A stretch of DNA of 64,000 bases from Thermococcus pacificus (GTDB lineage Archaea > Methanobacteriota_B > Thermococci > Thermococcales > Thermococcaceae), in assembly GCF_002214485.1 (NCBI RefSeq), contig NZ_CP015102.1, positions 558,001 through 622,000 of the forward strand, written 5' to 3'. A model generated the notes under the pieces. The model had not been told where the DNA came from, did no database searches, and saw only the letters and a program-made list of their open reading frames with translations. The position numbers and the translations under genes are program-made. Positions 1 to 9,285 of the stretch are shown piece by piece; within the stretch, counting starts at the first letter, position 1; each line of letters begins with the position of its first letter.

Positions 1-1679
1 TTGTGCAGTTTTTTGACTTCGGGGATTTTTAAATAAAACGTCTCTTCAAACCGGGTCAATATAAGATATGTGGTTTGAAGAGACGTTTTACTATTGTAAT
101 TGAAATGATCAGGATAGAGTCGTGGTAGTTTATTGTAACATATATGGGTTGCTCGGTACTGTCCATATATAAAACTAAAAAACCTGTAAGGTATATACAT
201 TCTACTGGAGATTGGATAACAAGCCCCACGCTGTACAAGCCATGCAGAACCACTTATTTCGCTATATGTAACTTGAGGATTATACCGTGTGATCTGGGCG
301 GGGGTGACCCCAAATGTTTTGACGCTAACAACAGTCCCGAATACGATTAAGATAGTAATGCTTAGTATTACTATTTTTGTGATCTTTTTATGCATGATTT
401 TGTTACTACCCATTAAGATGCCTAATAGCATGAATGTGAATAAACTTGGATACTTCAAAAACCTGTAATATTTTATTACGATATCAACCCAAATAGAGAC
501 TATTGCTAAAATCACGAAAATAATGATCTGCGTGCTTGATATTATGATTATAGAGAATAATCTCGTGTCATTGAATAAGAACTCGTCTTTGTACTTCCAT
601 ACGATGAATAGAACGAGCCCTGTGGTTCCTAAAAAGACTATGTATGCCACATTTGGTATTAATGCATTTTTTAGTATCTCAATTAATGGTATCTGTCTGT
701 TTGTGACAAATTGCCCATAGTATTCAGCAGGGCTTTTATTGGTGATTCCTGAGATTACATAATAAATTCTATTGGCATATTTCATACCTCTAGTTGAATT
801 CAAGACATAGAACACATTAAATAATACTATGAATACTGTGAGAGTACCAATGTGTGAGAGTACCAAATTTGACTTGTCTTCTTTATTGTTGGAATACAAA
901 TATTTAGTGACAATTATTGAAATGACAAGCGTTGTTGCAAATAATACAAACTCAAAATGTGCAAATGGTAACAACAAATAAAATGGGATCACTAAATACT
1001 TTATGGCTCTCATACTCCAATTTTTTATTATAAATAAATACACCAAAATGGGGGGAATGACTAAAAACAAATTCGAAGATGGCCTAAACAAGATAATTGG
1101 TTCTGTCAATAAGGGTATTGTGAATAAAATTATGGGAAATAAAATTTGATGGGTTTTAAGATTAGGGTGTAGTCCTTTTAAGATCATTATTGCAAAGACT
1201 ATGAATGTTCCAAAATACATCACAATTACTTCTCTACTGGCTGTGAATATGCTATCTATTCCCTGAATTTTTAAGAGCATTGCTGTATAGATATGAAGTA
1301 TTGGATATATGTTATATTGTTCATATACCCGTGAAGTAATGAGAATATCTCTTACAAGCCCCGCATGAGTCATAGAATCGTGTCGCCCAAAAAAAGCATA
1401 ACCTTTTAATTCGGGCAATAATATTAGTGTTATTGTTACTACCGTTAGGAGCAACATTACTAAAATCTTGTTAACACCTTTTTGATAGTATATATTTACT
1501 ACTCCAGTAATATATAAAATAATTACAATATATAACACTCTCGATATTCCATTGTATATAGATATTTCATACCCACTTGCAGGTTGTATTTTTGTCATTG
1601 TGTATAAGTATACACTAAGTGTGAATACAAATATTATGCCATCTATAAAATTCAACACTTTATGCATATTTTTTGTCAT
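1..1679 (-). CDS. Polytopic membrane protein, GT-C-like (partial, 3' end beyond window)
   Basis: An uninterrupted minus-strand frame runs from ATG at 1679 to the left edge (559 codons, no stop seen), so the C-terminus lies outside the window. I checked the frame at several points by reverse-complementing the lines. The product is very hydrophobic, with many predicted membrane segments. A charged stretch, GRHDSMTHAG, follows the first helices, and a more polar, Cys/Tyr-rich region forms the last 100 or so residues. An acidic/His motif after the first helices is typical of GT-C glycosyltransferases and of archaeal oligosaccharide polymerase-like proteins, so I infer a role in handling lipid-linked sugars; exact activity unknown. 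It overlaps the preceding glycosyltransferase gene by 20 nt and is the last visible gene of the island. The DNA is strongly AT-rich, like its neighbours, which suggests horizontal transfer. Confidence 0.8.
   Translation of the reverse strand, partial: MTKNMHKVLNFIDGIIFVFTLSVYLYTMTKIQPASGYEISIYNGISRVLYIVIILYITGVVNIYYQKGVNKILVMLLLTVVTITLILLPELKGYAFFGRHDSMTHAGLVRDILITSRVYEQYNIYPILHIYTAMLLKIQGIDSIFTASREVIVMYFGTFIVFAIMILKGLHPNLKTHQILFPIILFTIPLLTEPIILFRPSSNLFLVIPPILVYLFIIKNWSMRAIKYLVIPFYLLLPFAHFEFVLFATTLVISIIVTKYLYSNNKEDKSNLVLSHIGTLTVFIVLFNVFYVLNSTRGMKYANRIYYVISGITNKSPAEYYGQFVTNRQIPLIEILKNALIPNVAYIVFLGTTGLVLFIVWKYKDEFLFNDTRLFSIIIISSTQIIIFVILAIVSIWVDIVIKYYRFLKYPSLFTFMLLGILMGSNKIMHKKITKIVILSITILIVFGTVVSVKTFGVTPAQITRYNPQVTYSEISGSAWLVQRGACYPISSRMYIPYRFFSFIYGQYRATHICYNKLPRLYPDHFNYNSKTSLQTTYLILTRFEETFYLKIPEVKKLH
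34..90. repeat. Perfect 19-bp inverted repeat with 19-nt spacer
   Basis: Positions 34-52 and 72-90 are exact reverse complements (arm starts TAAAACGTCTCTTC). The repeat lies inside the coding frame of the membrane protein, and neither arm extends further. A perfect 19-bp dyad in coding DNA is unusual; RNA or DNA could form a stable hairpin here. Confidence 0.9.
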
Positions 1680-2811
1680 ATCTATCCCCCCTTTGAAGTC
1701 TCGATACAATATGGGTAAATCTTTTTGTTGCCTTTTTCAGGGTATACCTAGATAACACAACCTTCCGTGCGTTTTTTGAAATCTCTGTAAGATTCATACT
1801 GTGAATACGTTCTATGCTCTCTGCAATACTTAGGGGATCAACATCTGTAATTAAAAATCCGTTATATCCATTAGTTACAATATCAGTTATTGCCCCAACA
1901 GGGGTAGTTAAAACCGGTGTCCCACAGGCCATACTTTCAAGAATTGCTGTTGGTAAACCTTCTGAATGTTGAGAAAGCAGTACAAAGAGTTTTATTCTGT
2001 TGAGATACTCCGGAACCATTTCATCTGGTAGATACCCTAGAACTCTAATTATCTCCCTGTTATACTGTTTTTTAAGCTTCTCTGCTCTTTTTATGACCGC
2101 ATCTAGCAGAGGCCCTTCCCCTGCGATATAACACTTAAATGTTCCATCTTTCATCGCAATTAATTCACATGCATCTATTAATTGCAGGATACCCTTTTCT
2201 TTCGTCAGCCTTCCAAGATATCCTATACTGTTCTCTCTGAATTTGATTTTCCTTTTGACCTTAAATTTTTCTGTATCAATGAATCTAGCTCCCTCTGGCA
2301 GTAATTTTTGTGAATATTTATGGAGGTTTAATCTTTCAATTATTCCTCTCGATTCGGGGGATATGCCATCAAGTATCCAAAAGTATAGTCTATCTATTAA
2401 ACTTGGCTTGCTTCTCGTGACTATTTCTATGGTTTTTTTTCTAAGAAATTTTGCAATAATTAGAGGAAGGAGGTAATATGGATAAGCCATATAGAATATT
2501 ACAATATCTATGTTTCGTCTATTTTTAGCTATAATCAGTGCTTCTTTTAATTGGATGTATATCATCTTCAAAATCCACAAAAATATAGAATATATGGCAG
2601 GAGATATTTCGGTTATGTAATGCATGGAAAATTTAGTATCATAGATAACGATGGAGCTAGAATTTTCAATAATAGCATCCAATCTTTTTTTGTCGGATAC
2701 GATTATCACCTTTTCGGAGAGAAAGGACAAGATGTGAGCCACTTCTGACACAAACTTATATGGATTGTTTGATCTCCAAGGGAACATTACAATCATGACT
2801 CGCGGTTTCAT
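1660..2811 (-). CDS. Glycosyltransferase family 4
   Basis: About 383 residues with the GT-B fold layout. The N-terminal half has MIVMFPW and a transmembrane-like hydrophobic stretch near residues 85-125. The C-terminal nucleotide-sugar domain has IGYLGRLTKEKGI and the family motif SEGLPTAILESMACGTPV, whose E-x7-E-type acidic pair binds the donor phosphate. It should transfer a sugar from an NDP-sugar to a lipid-linked or surface glycan at the cytoplasmic membrane. Start chosen at ATG 2811, because AGGTGAT lies just upstream; an in-frame GTG at 2820 is less likely. It follows the phosphatase-superfamily gene by a few bases and overlaps the membrane-protein gene, so one operon is likely. Donor and acceptor cannot be told from sequence. 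Confidence 0.9.
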   Translation of the reverse strand: MKPRVMIVMFPWRSNNPYKFVSEVAHILSFLSEKVIIVSDKKRLDAIIENSSSIVIYDTKFSMHYITEISPAIYSIFLWILKMIYIQLKEALIIAKNRRNIDIVIFYMAYPYYLLPLIIAKFLRKKTIEIVTRSKPSLIDRLYFWILDGISPESRGIIERLNLHKYSQKLLPEGARFIDTEKFKVKRKIKFRENSIGYLGRLTKEKGILQLIDACELIAMKDGTFKCYIAGEGPLLDAVIKRAEKLKKQYNREIIRVLGYLPDEMVPEYLNRIKLFVLLSQHSEGLPTAILESMACGTPVLTTPVGAITDIVTNGYNGFLITDVDPLSIAESIERIHSMNLTEISKNARKVVLSRYTLKKATKRFTHIVSRLQRGDRYDKKYA

Positions 2812-2816
2812 TTTTA

Positions 2817-4319
2817 TCACCTGAAGATGCTTTTGCCATCTAACTTCAAAGATGATGTATCAACATTCATCAGGTCTAATATTGAAGGAGCCATATCGAC
2901 GATACTGATGTCGTTCTTCCGAACAACGTCGCGACGTATGTTTCTCAGTAATAATACCGCGTCCTTTCTATGTCCACCCGACGCAACTTTGTGGTCGTGA
3001 GATTTTCCATAGAGTCTCCCGAGCTCCCAGCCCACTCCCCAGTCGTCCTTCAGTTCAAATAATATGTCCGGAAAAATTTGCTCAGTATACTTTCCATTAT
3101 ACACATCTTCTCTTCTCCTAGCCCACTTAACGAGTTGTTCTCCATTTGGACCTCTCAGAGTGTACAAAAGCTTAATTATTTCGCTCACGAGTTCGTCATA
3201 TTCTTTCTTTGACACGATTTCAGAGTTTATCTCGATCCCCCCATGAGGATACGACTTTATTCCAGCAAATGTAGATAACCACGCCTTGCTTTCTTCTTTG
3301 AGGATAAGACCAGAAGAGGAATAGGCTTGTTTGCTATACTTCGTTAAATAATGACTTCTTGAGATTATTCTTATGGCGTGCTTTTCTAAATTTAACGTGG
3401 TTATAATGTTTAGCATTATTTTCCTAAATATTCCCAAAATGTTCACTTTTTTGGCTTTGAGTAACTTATTTTGTCGTAAGTACTCATTTATATTGAGTGT
3501 TTTTATAGGCCGACTTTGGTGCCCATGATCACTTAGAACTATGAACTGGGCATCTGGTAATTCATTAATGAACTTTCCTATGATATTATCAAATAGTTTG
3601 TAAAAATCCAAGATTATAGGGGTTAACTTTTGATCATATCTGTACATCGGATCTTTTCTATCAAAGAATCTCCACAGCCTGTGTTGTATTATGTCTAAGT
3701 GAGAAAAATAAACAAAAAACATGTCCCATTTCTCTCCCTTATATATCCGGAATGCCATGTTAAAGTCCTCCAGAACGGCGTCTTTACCTAGTGATGCCCA
3801 TTCTGCAAGTTTGTCCTTTCCGGGATACCCTCCCCAGATGTCCTTCACTTCAGTGGGAATTCCGTACTTCTCTTTGATTTTTTCAGGATAGCAGGAGATG
3901 TCTCTACTTGTCTGTATATCGTTGACTCTACGATCGTAGGGACTTTTGCTTATCATAACTCCATTAACTTTCCAAGTGGGGAACATCAACGTTGGGTACA
4001 ATACTGCAACTTTGTATCCTGCTTCACTTGCATAATCCCAGAAAGTTTTTCCTTTAATGTGGGAGATATCAAGCTTTCTCAGATCACTTAAATTCGGATC
4101 AAATACATCGTAAACATAGAGTACTCCATGGTTCCCAGGATGAAATCCTGTGTATATACTCACCCACGCAGGGATTGTGTCTACGGGGAACACAGATTTC
4201 GATAAAAATGTGGAGCTTTCTTTAATGAGCTGAGAAAAAGTTGGCAATTCATCTCTGTGTTCCAAGATTACATAGGGGTCAAGCGAATCAATTCCAATTA
4301 TGACGAGCTTTTCATTCAT
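2817..4319 (-). CDS. Alkaline phosphatase superfamily enzyme (nucleotide pyrophosphatase/phosphodiesterase type)
   Basis: About 500 residues. Superfamily metal-site motifs are visible: GIDSLDP at the N-terminus, [13 protein letters not shown] with the likely Thr nucleophile, a mid-protein [10 protein letters not shown] Asp/His pair, LSDHGHQ, and late His residues ([15 protein letters not shown]). Archaeal relatives are annotated as type I phosphodiesterases/nucleotide pyrophosphatases, and several sit in polysaccharide clusters, where they may act on phospho-linked sugars or sulfates; that use is an inference here. I place the start at ATG 4319 (SD GGTGG at about 4330), not at 4478, because the extra 53 codons overlap the acyltransferase gene in another frame and look non-coding. 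It overlaps the acyltransferase stop by 8 nt, so translation is probably coupled. Confidence 0.85.
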   Translation of the reverse strand: MNEKLVIIGIDSLDPYVILEHRDELPTFSQLIKESSTFLSKSVFPVDTIPAWVSIYTGFHPGNHGVLYVYDVFDPNLSDLRKLDISHIKGKTFWDYASEAGYKVAVLYPTLMFPTWKVNGVMISKSPYDRRVNDIQTSRDISCYPEKIKEKYGIPTEVKDIWGGYPGKDKLAEWASLGKDAVLEDFNMAFRIYKGEKWDMFFVYFSHLDIIQHRLWRFFDRKDPMYRYDQKLTPIILDFYKLFDNIIGKFINELPDAQFIVLSDHGHQSRPIKTLNINEYLRQNKLLKAKKVNILGIFRKIMLNIITTLNLEKHAIRIISRSHYLTKYSKQAYSSSGLILKEESKAWLSTFAGIKSYPHGGIEINSEIVSKKEYDELVSEIIKLLYTLRGPNGEQLVKWARRREDVYNGKYTEQIFPDILFELKDDWGVGWELGRLYGKSHDHKVASGGHRKDAVLLLRNIRRDVVRKNDISIVDMAPSILDLMNVDTSSLKLDGKSIFR

Positions 4320-5016
4320 ACTTATCCACCTTTTTAGTGGTAATAATGTCGGCCTTAATTTCCTCGAGTTTTTTAAGGTTTTCTGGAGTCGGGTCAGAGA
4401 AAAGAACTTTTCTAACTTCAGGATTTTTAAGGTATTCAACTGGAAAATTCCACCATTCAATTTCTTTAAGTTTCTCAATTATCTCCTCTGTAAATCTGTA
4501 TTTTTTGATTTTTGCGGGAACCCCAACCGCGATAGCATAGTCGGGGACATCTCTTGTAACTACAGCCCCTGCTCCTATAATAGCCCCATTTCCAATTCTA
4601 ACTCCAGGCATTATAACTGCATTAGCTCCGATCCAGACATCACTCCCCACTTCTACTAGAAGGTCTTTAGACATCTCCGCAGGGTATTGAGAAATTTTGT
4701 TAGATGTATGTTTTATTGCTCCAATTACTACTCCAGGACCTATTGCACAGAATCTTCCTATCTTTGCCAGCACAACGGTGCTATTTTTGTTTATATATGA
4801 AAACTCTCCAATTCTAGAATACCATATTGTATTGTTTGCGTATATCTTAACATAATCTGCTATCGTAGAATTCTTAATATGTGTATTTTGCATGATTAGA
4901 ACGTTCTTGCCTACAGTTACCTTGTCAATATAAATTGGAGGAATTAAGATGGATCTTTTCACGATAAGATATGGTACAACTGCTGACAAACCCTTTAGGA
5001 ATCTCTTAACGCTCAT
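4312..5016 (-). CDS. Left-handed beta-helix (hexapeptide) acyltransferase
   Basis: 234 residues rich in hexapeptide repeats of the [LIV]-G-x4 type from about residue 30 to 180, ending in the signature [24 protein letters not shown]. This matches the CatB/LacA/WbbJ-like transferases, which are trimeric and move acetyl or other acyl groups from acyl-CoA to sugars or amino sugars. A likely catalytic His lies in GAIKHTSN. About 50 residues after the helix domain form a charged tail ([17 protein letters not shown]). Start at ATG 5016 follows GGGGAT. It overlaps the upstream kinase gene by 11 nt. Probable role: acylation of a sugar in the surface glycan made by this island. Confidence 0.9.
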   Translation of the reverse strand: MSVKRFLKGLSAVVPYLIVKRSILIPPIYIDKVTVGKNVLIMQNTHIKNSTIADYVKIYANNTIWYSRIGEFSYINKNSTVVLAKIGRFCAIGPGVVIGAIKHTSNKISQYPAEMSKDLLVEVGSDVWIGANAVIMPGVRIGNGAIIGAGAVVTRDVPDYAIAVGVPAKIKKYRFTEEIIEKLKEIEWWNFPVEYLKNPEVRKVLFSDPTPENLKKLEEIKADIITTKKVDKYE

Positions 5017-5692
5017 TCTTATCCCCCCAGTACTTGGAAAGCTCGTTTAATATCACGATTTTAGAGTTCATAAGTTCTCCATCATTGTTTACCTTTATCA
5101 CTTTATCCCCCATCTCCCTTAACACATCAAAGTATAATTGTTGGTAATTTTTAAATAGTTTTTTCGTTTTTTCAATGGATTCCAACTCTTCTTTTTTTCT
5201 CTGATATGCTACTTCGGGGGAGACTTCTATGAAGAATATAAGATCCGGAGAGGGGAGTACCTTTGTCAGTCTTCTTAGGTATCTAAATGATGTTTTAAAC
5301 TCCTTTGAAAGAGCTAATCTCACATCATAGATGTACCTGTCAAGAACAATAAAATCATACTTTTTTATGAATCTAGGCAGTACAACTTTCATAATACCAA
5401 ACCGAATATATTCAAGAAAGACTACCCTAGGATAAAACCAGGAATATAACATTGCTATAATGGACTTGTTTTTAGGTGTTGTCTTCGTTTTTTCAGTGAC
5501 TTCTATTGGTAACTGCTTTGGGGAGTAAAGCTTCCTGATTAACCTTCTTAGGTGGGTATTTTCTCCACTTAGCCACCAAAGGTACTGAACCTTAAATCCC
5601 CTTTTTTCAAGTTCTTGGGCTATTTCCCTGGATAGAGTGCTTTTTCCCGAACCGTCTGGACCAAGAAATACTATTATGATCGGTTTTTTCAT
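5006..5692 (-). CDS. P-loop nucleoside/nucleotide kinase, thymidylate kinase-like
   Basis: 228 residues beginning with a Walker A loop, [11 protein letters not shown]. The region [10 protein letters not shown] fits the DR[YF] motif of the thymidylate kinase family, and a lid-like stretch with [13 protein letters not shown] follows. Family members phosphorylate dTMP or related monophosphates, but kinases of this type are often found in archaeal and bacterial polysaccharide clusters, where their substrate is unknown. The setting here therefore argues against a housekeeping Tmk. A good SD (GGGGGAGG) precedes ATG 5692. Its first 86 nt overlap the 3' end of the upstream glycosyltransferase in another frame, an unusually long overlap. 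Confidence 0.75.
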   Translation of the reverse strand: MKKPIIIVFLGPDGSGKSTLSREIAQELEKRGFKVQYLWWLSGENTHLRRLIRKLYSPKQLPIEVTEKTKTTPKNKSIIAMLYSWFYPRVVFLEYIRFGIMKVVLPRFIKKYDFIVLDRYIYDVRLALSKEFKTSFRYLRRLTKVLPSPDLIFFIEVSPEVAYQRKKEELESIEKTKKLFKNYQQLYFDVLREMGDKVIKVNNDGELMNSKIVILNELSKYWGDKNER

Positions 5693-6677
5693 AGCCCTCC
5701 CCCAACATCCTGTTATAAATTTTGATCAGGTCGTTAATAATGTTATCCCACGAATATTTTAATACCTTCTTCCTAGTGTTTACGGGGATATCCCTTTTTT
5801 CCCTTAGTGTTTTGATTATTGAAACTATTTCATCTTCATTTTCAACAAAAAATAACCCCTCTCCTTCGTCAAACATCCGTGGAAGAGCTCCAAACTTAGT
5901 TGTGATCACGGGTATGTTACACGCCATTGCTTCTAGGACTGACAGAGGTGTCTCTATAGCTGCTGTTTTATTTTTAGCTGGGAAGACGTAACAATCCGCA
6001 AGCTGATAGATCTCCTCGATTTCGGGAAAGTGCTTGAGCCATACTCTACAACCAGCACTTTTCAGTTCTTTCACAAGTTCCCAATCGATGTTCTTTTCAT
6101 TCTCTCTCCCAATTAGTAGTATCTCGATATCCGAAAATTGCTGTTTTAAAGTTTTGAACACACTTAAGTTCCTTTTTCTTTTCATGGACGCCATATGAAG
6201 TATGATAAACTTCTCAGTAGGTAATCCATATTTTTCTCTTAACTTGATCTTCTGTTCAATAGGAACCGGCTTGAATTTGTCTATATCAACACCATTGGGG
6301 AGGAATCTTGTATTGAATCCTAACTCTTCATAAACTCTCTCGCTGTCTTTTGACTGGACTAGGGCAATATCATGTCTGAACAGTGACAATATTTTTTTCT
6401 TAGGAATTGATGAATGAACTACGGACAATACGGTAACGGCTCTTAACCATGAGAATGACAGCAGTTTTGTAGAAATGAAACCTAGTGTGGTTGGACCAAT
6501 GACAAAGTGGATAACATCTGGTTTAAATCTTCTAATCTCTAAAAACGTGGATATCGACGATATGTTTATCTTTTTTACTCGTAGTCCCCTCTCTTCCAGC
6601 TTTTGAGCAATAGTTTTCGCGACTATCCTAGTTCCTTCGTCAGTATTATCAAAATGTCCTATAACTGCAATCCTCAT
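5607..6677 (-). CDS. Glycosyltransferase family 4
   Basis: 356 residues with the GT-B layout. The N-terminal domain opens with MRIAVIGHFDN followed by DEGTRIV. The donor domain contains FIILHMASMKRKRNL and the EX7E region ETPLSVLEAMACNIPVI, then FGALPRMF. The last 28 or so residues are encoded within the overlap with the kinase gene and look less conserved in character (basic, Ser-rich), so the original stop may have been lost. Start ATG 6677 overlaps the previous gene by 4 nt, typical of coupled translation. It presumably adds one sugar during assembly of the lipid-linked glycan; specificity cannot be inferred. Confidence 0.88.
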   Translation of the reverse strand: MRIAVIGHFDNTDEGTRIVAKTIAQKLEERGLRVKKINISSISTFLEIRRFKPDVIHFVIGPTTLGFISTKLLSFSWLRAVTVLSVVHSSIPKKKILSLFRHDIALVQSKDSERVYEELGFNTRFLPNGVDIDKFKPVPIEQKIKLREKYGLPTEKFIILHMASMKRKRNLSVFKTLKQQFSDIEILLIGRENEKNIDWELVKELKSAGCRVWLKHFPEIEEIYQLADCYVFPAKNKTAAIETPLSVLEAMACNIPVITTKFGALPRMFDEGEGLFFVENEDEIVSIIKTLREKRDIPVNTRKKVLKYSWDNIINDLIKIYNRMLGEGYEKTDHNSISWSRRFGKKHSIQGNSPRT

Positions 6678-7816
6678 TCTTTTACCCCCTGCACAATTTT
6701 TGAGAGTACTAAATTGAGAGTTTTACCAATATGTTCCCAAGTATACTGGTTTTTGGTAATTTTATATCCTCTAACTCCTTTCTTTTTTAGTAGTTTCTTA
6801 TTGTTCATCACATCTTTAAGTATCTGGAGATACTCATCATTTGTCTCGGCATAAAATACTGTACTTCCAAAGTTATTTTCTATCGCTGGTAAACGGGATG
6901 AGATAACAGGTTTTTTCAAGGAGAAATATTCTAAAAGTTTGATTGGAAAAGCGAATATTGCAATTTCACTCTGGTTAAATGGAATGAGACCAATATCAAT
7001 GCTCTGTAGGTAGCGGGGTATTTTTGAGTGAGGTATGAAGCCCAAGAATTGGACATTTTTTTCGATATTTAACTTCTGTGCAAGTTTTTTATAGTACCCA
7101 ATAAGAGGCCCATCTCCAATAATCAAAAAGTTTATCTTGTATTCAAATTTCAGTTTTGAAATCGCATTGAATACTGGATGCAAATCTACCCATTCTCTAA
7201 CAACACCGACAAATCCTAGAGTCATGTCAGCTTCTCTTTGCCTTCTTGGGGTATAAAAACTGTACATTAGGTCTTTTCTCACTCCATTGTAGATTAATCT
7301 AGCATCGGGCAGGTTATATTTGCGTTTTAGATTTTCGGAGACTATAGTCACGATTGTTGCCTTGGAAACATTAAAGGATAATAATAACCTCAAAATTTTC
7401 AATGACAATGCATTTTTCATGAATTTTGGGAACTTTGGAGAGTCCAATATACCACTAATGAGCTCGTCGGCGATATCAAAGAGCAGAGGTATGGTAGGAA
7501 TAAAAGATTTAACTAAGAGAGTCGCAATTAAGGTATTAAAATTTATTATTAAATCAAAATTACTCCTCTTGATCTTAGATATATGATGCACTATTAGTGC
7601 TTCTTGGATAATGGGGTGGATTCTTCTTTTGGTTATATAATGATAATCGACATTTTGGAGGAATCTTTTTGACTCCTCTATCTCTTGGAGCCACCAAGCA
7701 TTTACTGAAAGGACTGTTACGTCATGTTTTTTGGAAATTTCCTTAATCAAATGATGGTACCTCTGGATTGGTATCTTCTGAAGATCTGGAAGGGATATAA
7801 CTAAAATCTTCACCAA
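6674..7816 (-). CDS. Glycosyltransferase family 4
   Basis: 380 residues. The C-terminal domain shows TLGFVGVVREWVDLHPV, LIIGDGPLIGYYKKLA, VQFLGFIPHSKIPRYL and FAFPIKLLEYFSLKKPVISSR, which are typical of GT4 (GT-B) retaining transferases. The N-terminal acceptor domain is variable, with a hydrophobic patch near residues 90-145 that may touch the membrane. Start GTG 7816 lies 8 nt after GGAGGT. The gene overlaps its downstream neighbour by 4 nt. Likely function is sugar transfer in the island's glycan pathway; donor unknown. Confidence 0.88.
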   Translation of the reverse strand: MVKILVISLPDLQKIPIQRYHHLIKEISKKHDVTVLSVNAWWLQEIEESKRFLQNVDYHYITKRRIHPIIQEALIVHHISKIKRSNFDLIINFNTLIATLLVKSFIPTIPLLFDIADELISGILDSPKFPKFMKNALSLKILRLLLSFNVSKATIVTIVSENLKRKYNLPDARLIYNGVRKDLMYSFYTPRRQREADMTLGFVGVVREWVDLHPVFNAISKLKFEYKINFLIIGDGPLIGYYKKLAQKLNIEKNVQFLGFIPHSKIPRYLQSIDIGLIPFNQSEIAIFAFPIKLLEYFSLKKPVISSRLPAIENNFGSTVFYAETNDEYLQILKDVMNNKKLLKKKGVRGYKITKNQYTWEHIGKTLNLVLSKIVQGVKE

Positions 7817-7830
7817 GAATCACCTCCCAG

Positions 7831-9048
7831 TTATCTTGTTGATTCAGCTTTTTGCCATTTTACCGAGTATCTCCCTCTTAGATAATCAAACCATGCCAAC
7901 ACTACTATCCACTGTAGCCATAAAAAGTAAATTACGATTGCTGGCAGCTTTATAATAAGAGAAGATGCCTTCGCGTTATTAGTTTGTGCCCCTATGTCGT
8001 ATGTAACTTTGACTTTTTGTATTATTATCATTAGTATAAATAGTGATACTATGGATAATATGGAATAAAGTGCCAGCAAATACAAAACATTACTGTTTTT
8101 TTTGGCGAGTCCAACCAATAGCGGTAACGCGAATGAGACTATTAGATAGGGGAAAAATATTTGCAATCCCTTATGGGAAAAATATATTAAAGAATACAAT
8201 CTTGGGCTTAGGAGGAATTTGATGTACTTGAAGGTGACTTGGATTGTACCTATTGCATTCTTCTTTCTCTGCTTGATCTCATCAACTTTAGTTGAGGGCA
8301 CTTTCTCATAAACTACTGCATTCGGCTCATACTTAACGAGCTTGCCTTTGGATATAACCTCTAGAGGAATCATCAAGTCATCGGAAATCAAATTTGGATT
8401 TAATTCAACTAATTCTTTTCTCCATGCATTTATTTCCCCATGCATCACACACGTTGAATAGAGTTGCGATTCTCCAAGTCTCATTAAAAATTCCCAATCC
8501 CAATAGAAGTCTACTCCTTCCCCCTGTGAGTTATTTTTAATTGGAACAAATCTCCCCCCTACAGCTCCAACTTTGGGATCTTTAAAATGAGGAGCTAGTT
8601 CTTTCAGAACATTTTTGTCAAAAATGGAGTTTGCATCAGTAACAAGTATTATTTCGCCATCACTATATTTCTTGCCATAATTGACTGCAGAAGGTTTTCC
8701 TTTTCTCTTAGCTTCGTGTAGAAGTTTTATAATTGGAAATTTGCTCTTTCTAGATTTTATATACTCTTCAACCTTCATATAGGTGTTATCGGTTGACCCA
8801 GATTCAACAATAATTATCTCATACCTATCTTTTGGATAATTAAGCGCTTCAAGATTTTTTATTCTATTTATTATTACCTTTTCTTCGTTATATGCTGGCA
8901 CAATTATTGAGAATTTAGGCAAGTATGAATAATCTTTTTCTAGCGGTTTTTTAATTAATGCAATAATTCCCATAACAATTGGATAAATAAGTAAGTGCCA
9001 AAGTATGAGTGCTCCTGAGATTATATAGACAATTGCTAATACATCCAT
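7831..9048 (-). CDS. Processive-type GT2 glycosyltransferase, membrane-bound
   Basis: About 405 residues. One N-terminal membrane helix (residues 5-35) precedes a GT-A catalytic domain with FSIIVPAYNEEKVI, ESGSTDNT, VTDANSIFD (DxD-like) and an acidic acceptor site near LISDDLMIPLEV. Lys/Arg-rich KQRKKNAIGT takes the place of the QxxRW-type motif. At least four C-terminal membrane helices follow. This resembles cellulose-synthase/hyaluronan-synthase-like and PgaC-type enzymes, which polymerise or transfer sugars at the membrane. ATG 9048 is preferred over GTG 9057 because GGAGGTG sits at the right distance. It lies just downstream of a broken GT2 fragment. Confidence 0.88.
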   Translation of the reverse strand: MDVLAIVYIISGALILWHLLIYPIVMGIIALIKKPLEKDYSYLPKFSIIVPAYNEEKVIINRIKNLEALNYPKDRYEIIIVESGSTDNTYMKVEEYIKSRKSKFPIIKLLHEAKRKGKPSAVNYGKKYSDGEIILVTDANSIFDKNVLKELAPHFKDPKVGAVGGRFVPIKNNSQGEGVDFYWDWEFLMRLGESQLYSTCVMHGEINAWRKELVELNPNLISDDLMIPLEVISKGKLVKYEPNAVVYEKVPSTKVDEIKQRKKNAIGTIQVTFKYIKFLLSPRLYSLIYFSHKGLQIFFPYLIVSFALPLLVGLAKKNSNVLYLLALYSILSIVSLFILMIIIQKVKVTYDIGAQTNNAKASSLIIKLPAIVIYFLWLQWIVVLAWFDYLRGRYSVKWQKAESTR

Positions 9049-9072
9049 CGAGTTCACCTCCTGCGTTAACCT

Positions 9073-9282
9073 TCAGGTGTTTAGTGTGGAACCATCATGC
9101 GTTAGAATCTTCGGATTAGTAATTAATTTCTCTTCCCTTTCTAAGGGCTTTAAAAACTCTTCAAGCCAGTTTTTCTCAACTTTTGGATCTAAGATAACCA
9201 TATATTCCCCTTTAGTGTGTCTAACGCCTAAATCATCTCCTTCTCCATAACCTAAATTTCTCGGACTCTTTGATAGCTCCAT
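9073..9282 (-). pseudogene. GT2 glycosyltransferase fragment
   Basis: A 69-codon piece. SPRNLGYGEGDDLGVRHTKGEY and VILDPKVEKNWLEE match the middle of rhamnosyltransferase-like GT2 enzymes (usual pattern: N-GYAEGNN-G, then VILNPD). The N-terminal beta-alpha-beta nucleotide site and everything after the acceptor loop are missing, and the usual 'INTCGN' continuation is broken at the TGA. Family size is about 300 residues, so this is a relic, not a small gene. It sits between two intact GT2 genes and points to gene loss inside the island. Confidence 0.75.
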
Positions 9283-9285
9283 ATC

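Noticed and set aside
4319-4478. Extended N-terminus (53 codons) of the phosphatase-superfamily gene
   Set aside because: It runs through the acyltransferase gene in another frame; the internal ATG 4319 has an SD and begins the conserved domain.
9048-9057. GTG 9057 as start of the processive GT2 gene
   Set aside because: This GTG lies inside the GGAGGTG ribosome-binding site used by ATG 9048.
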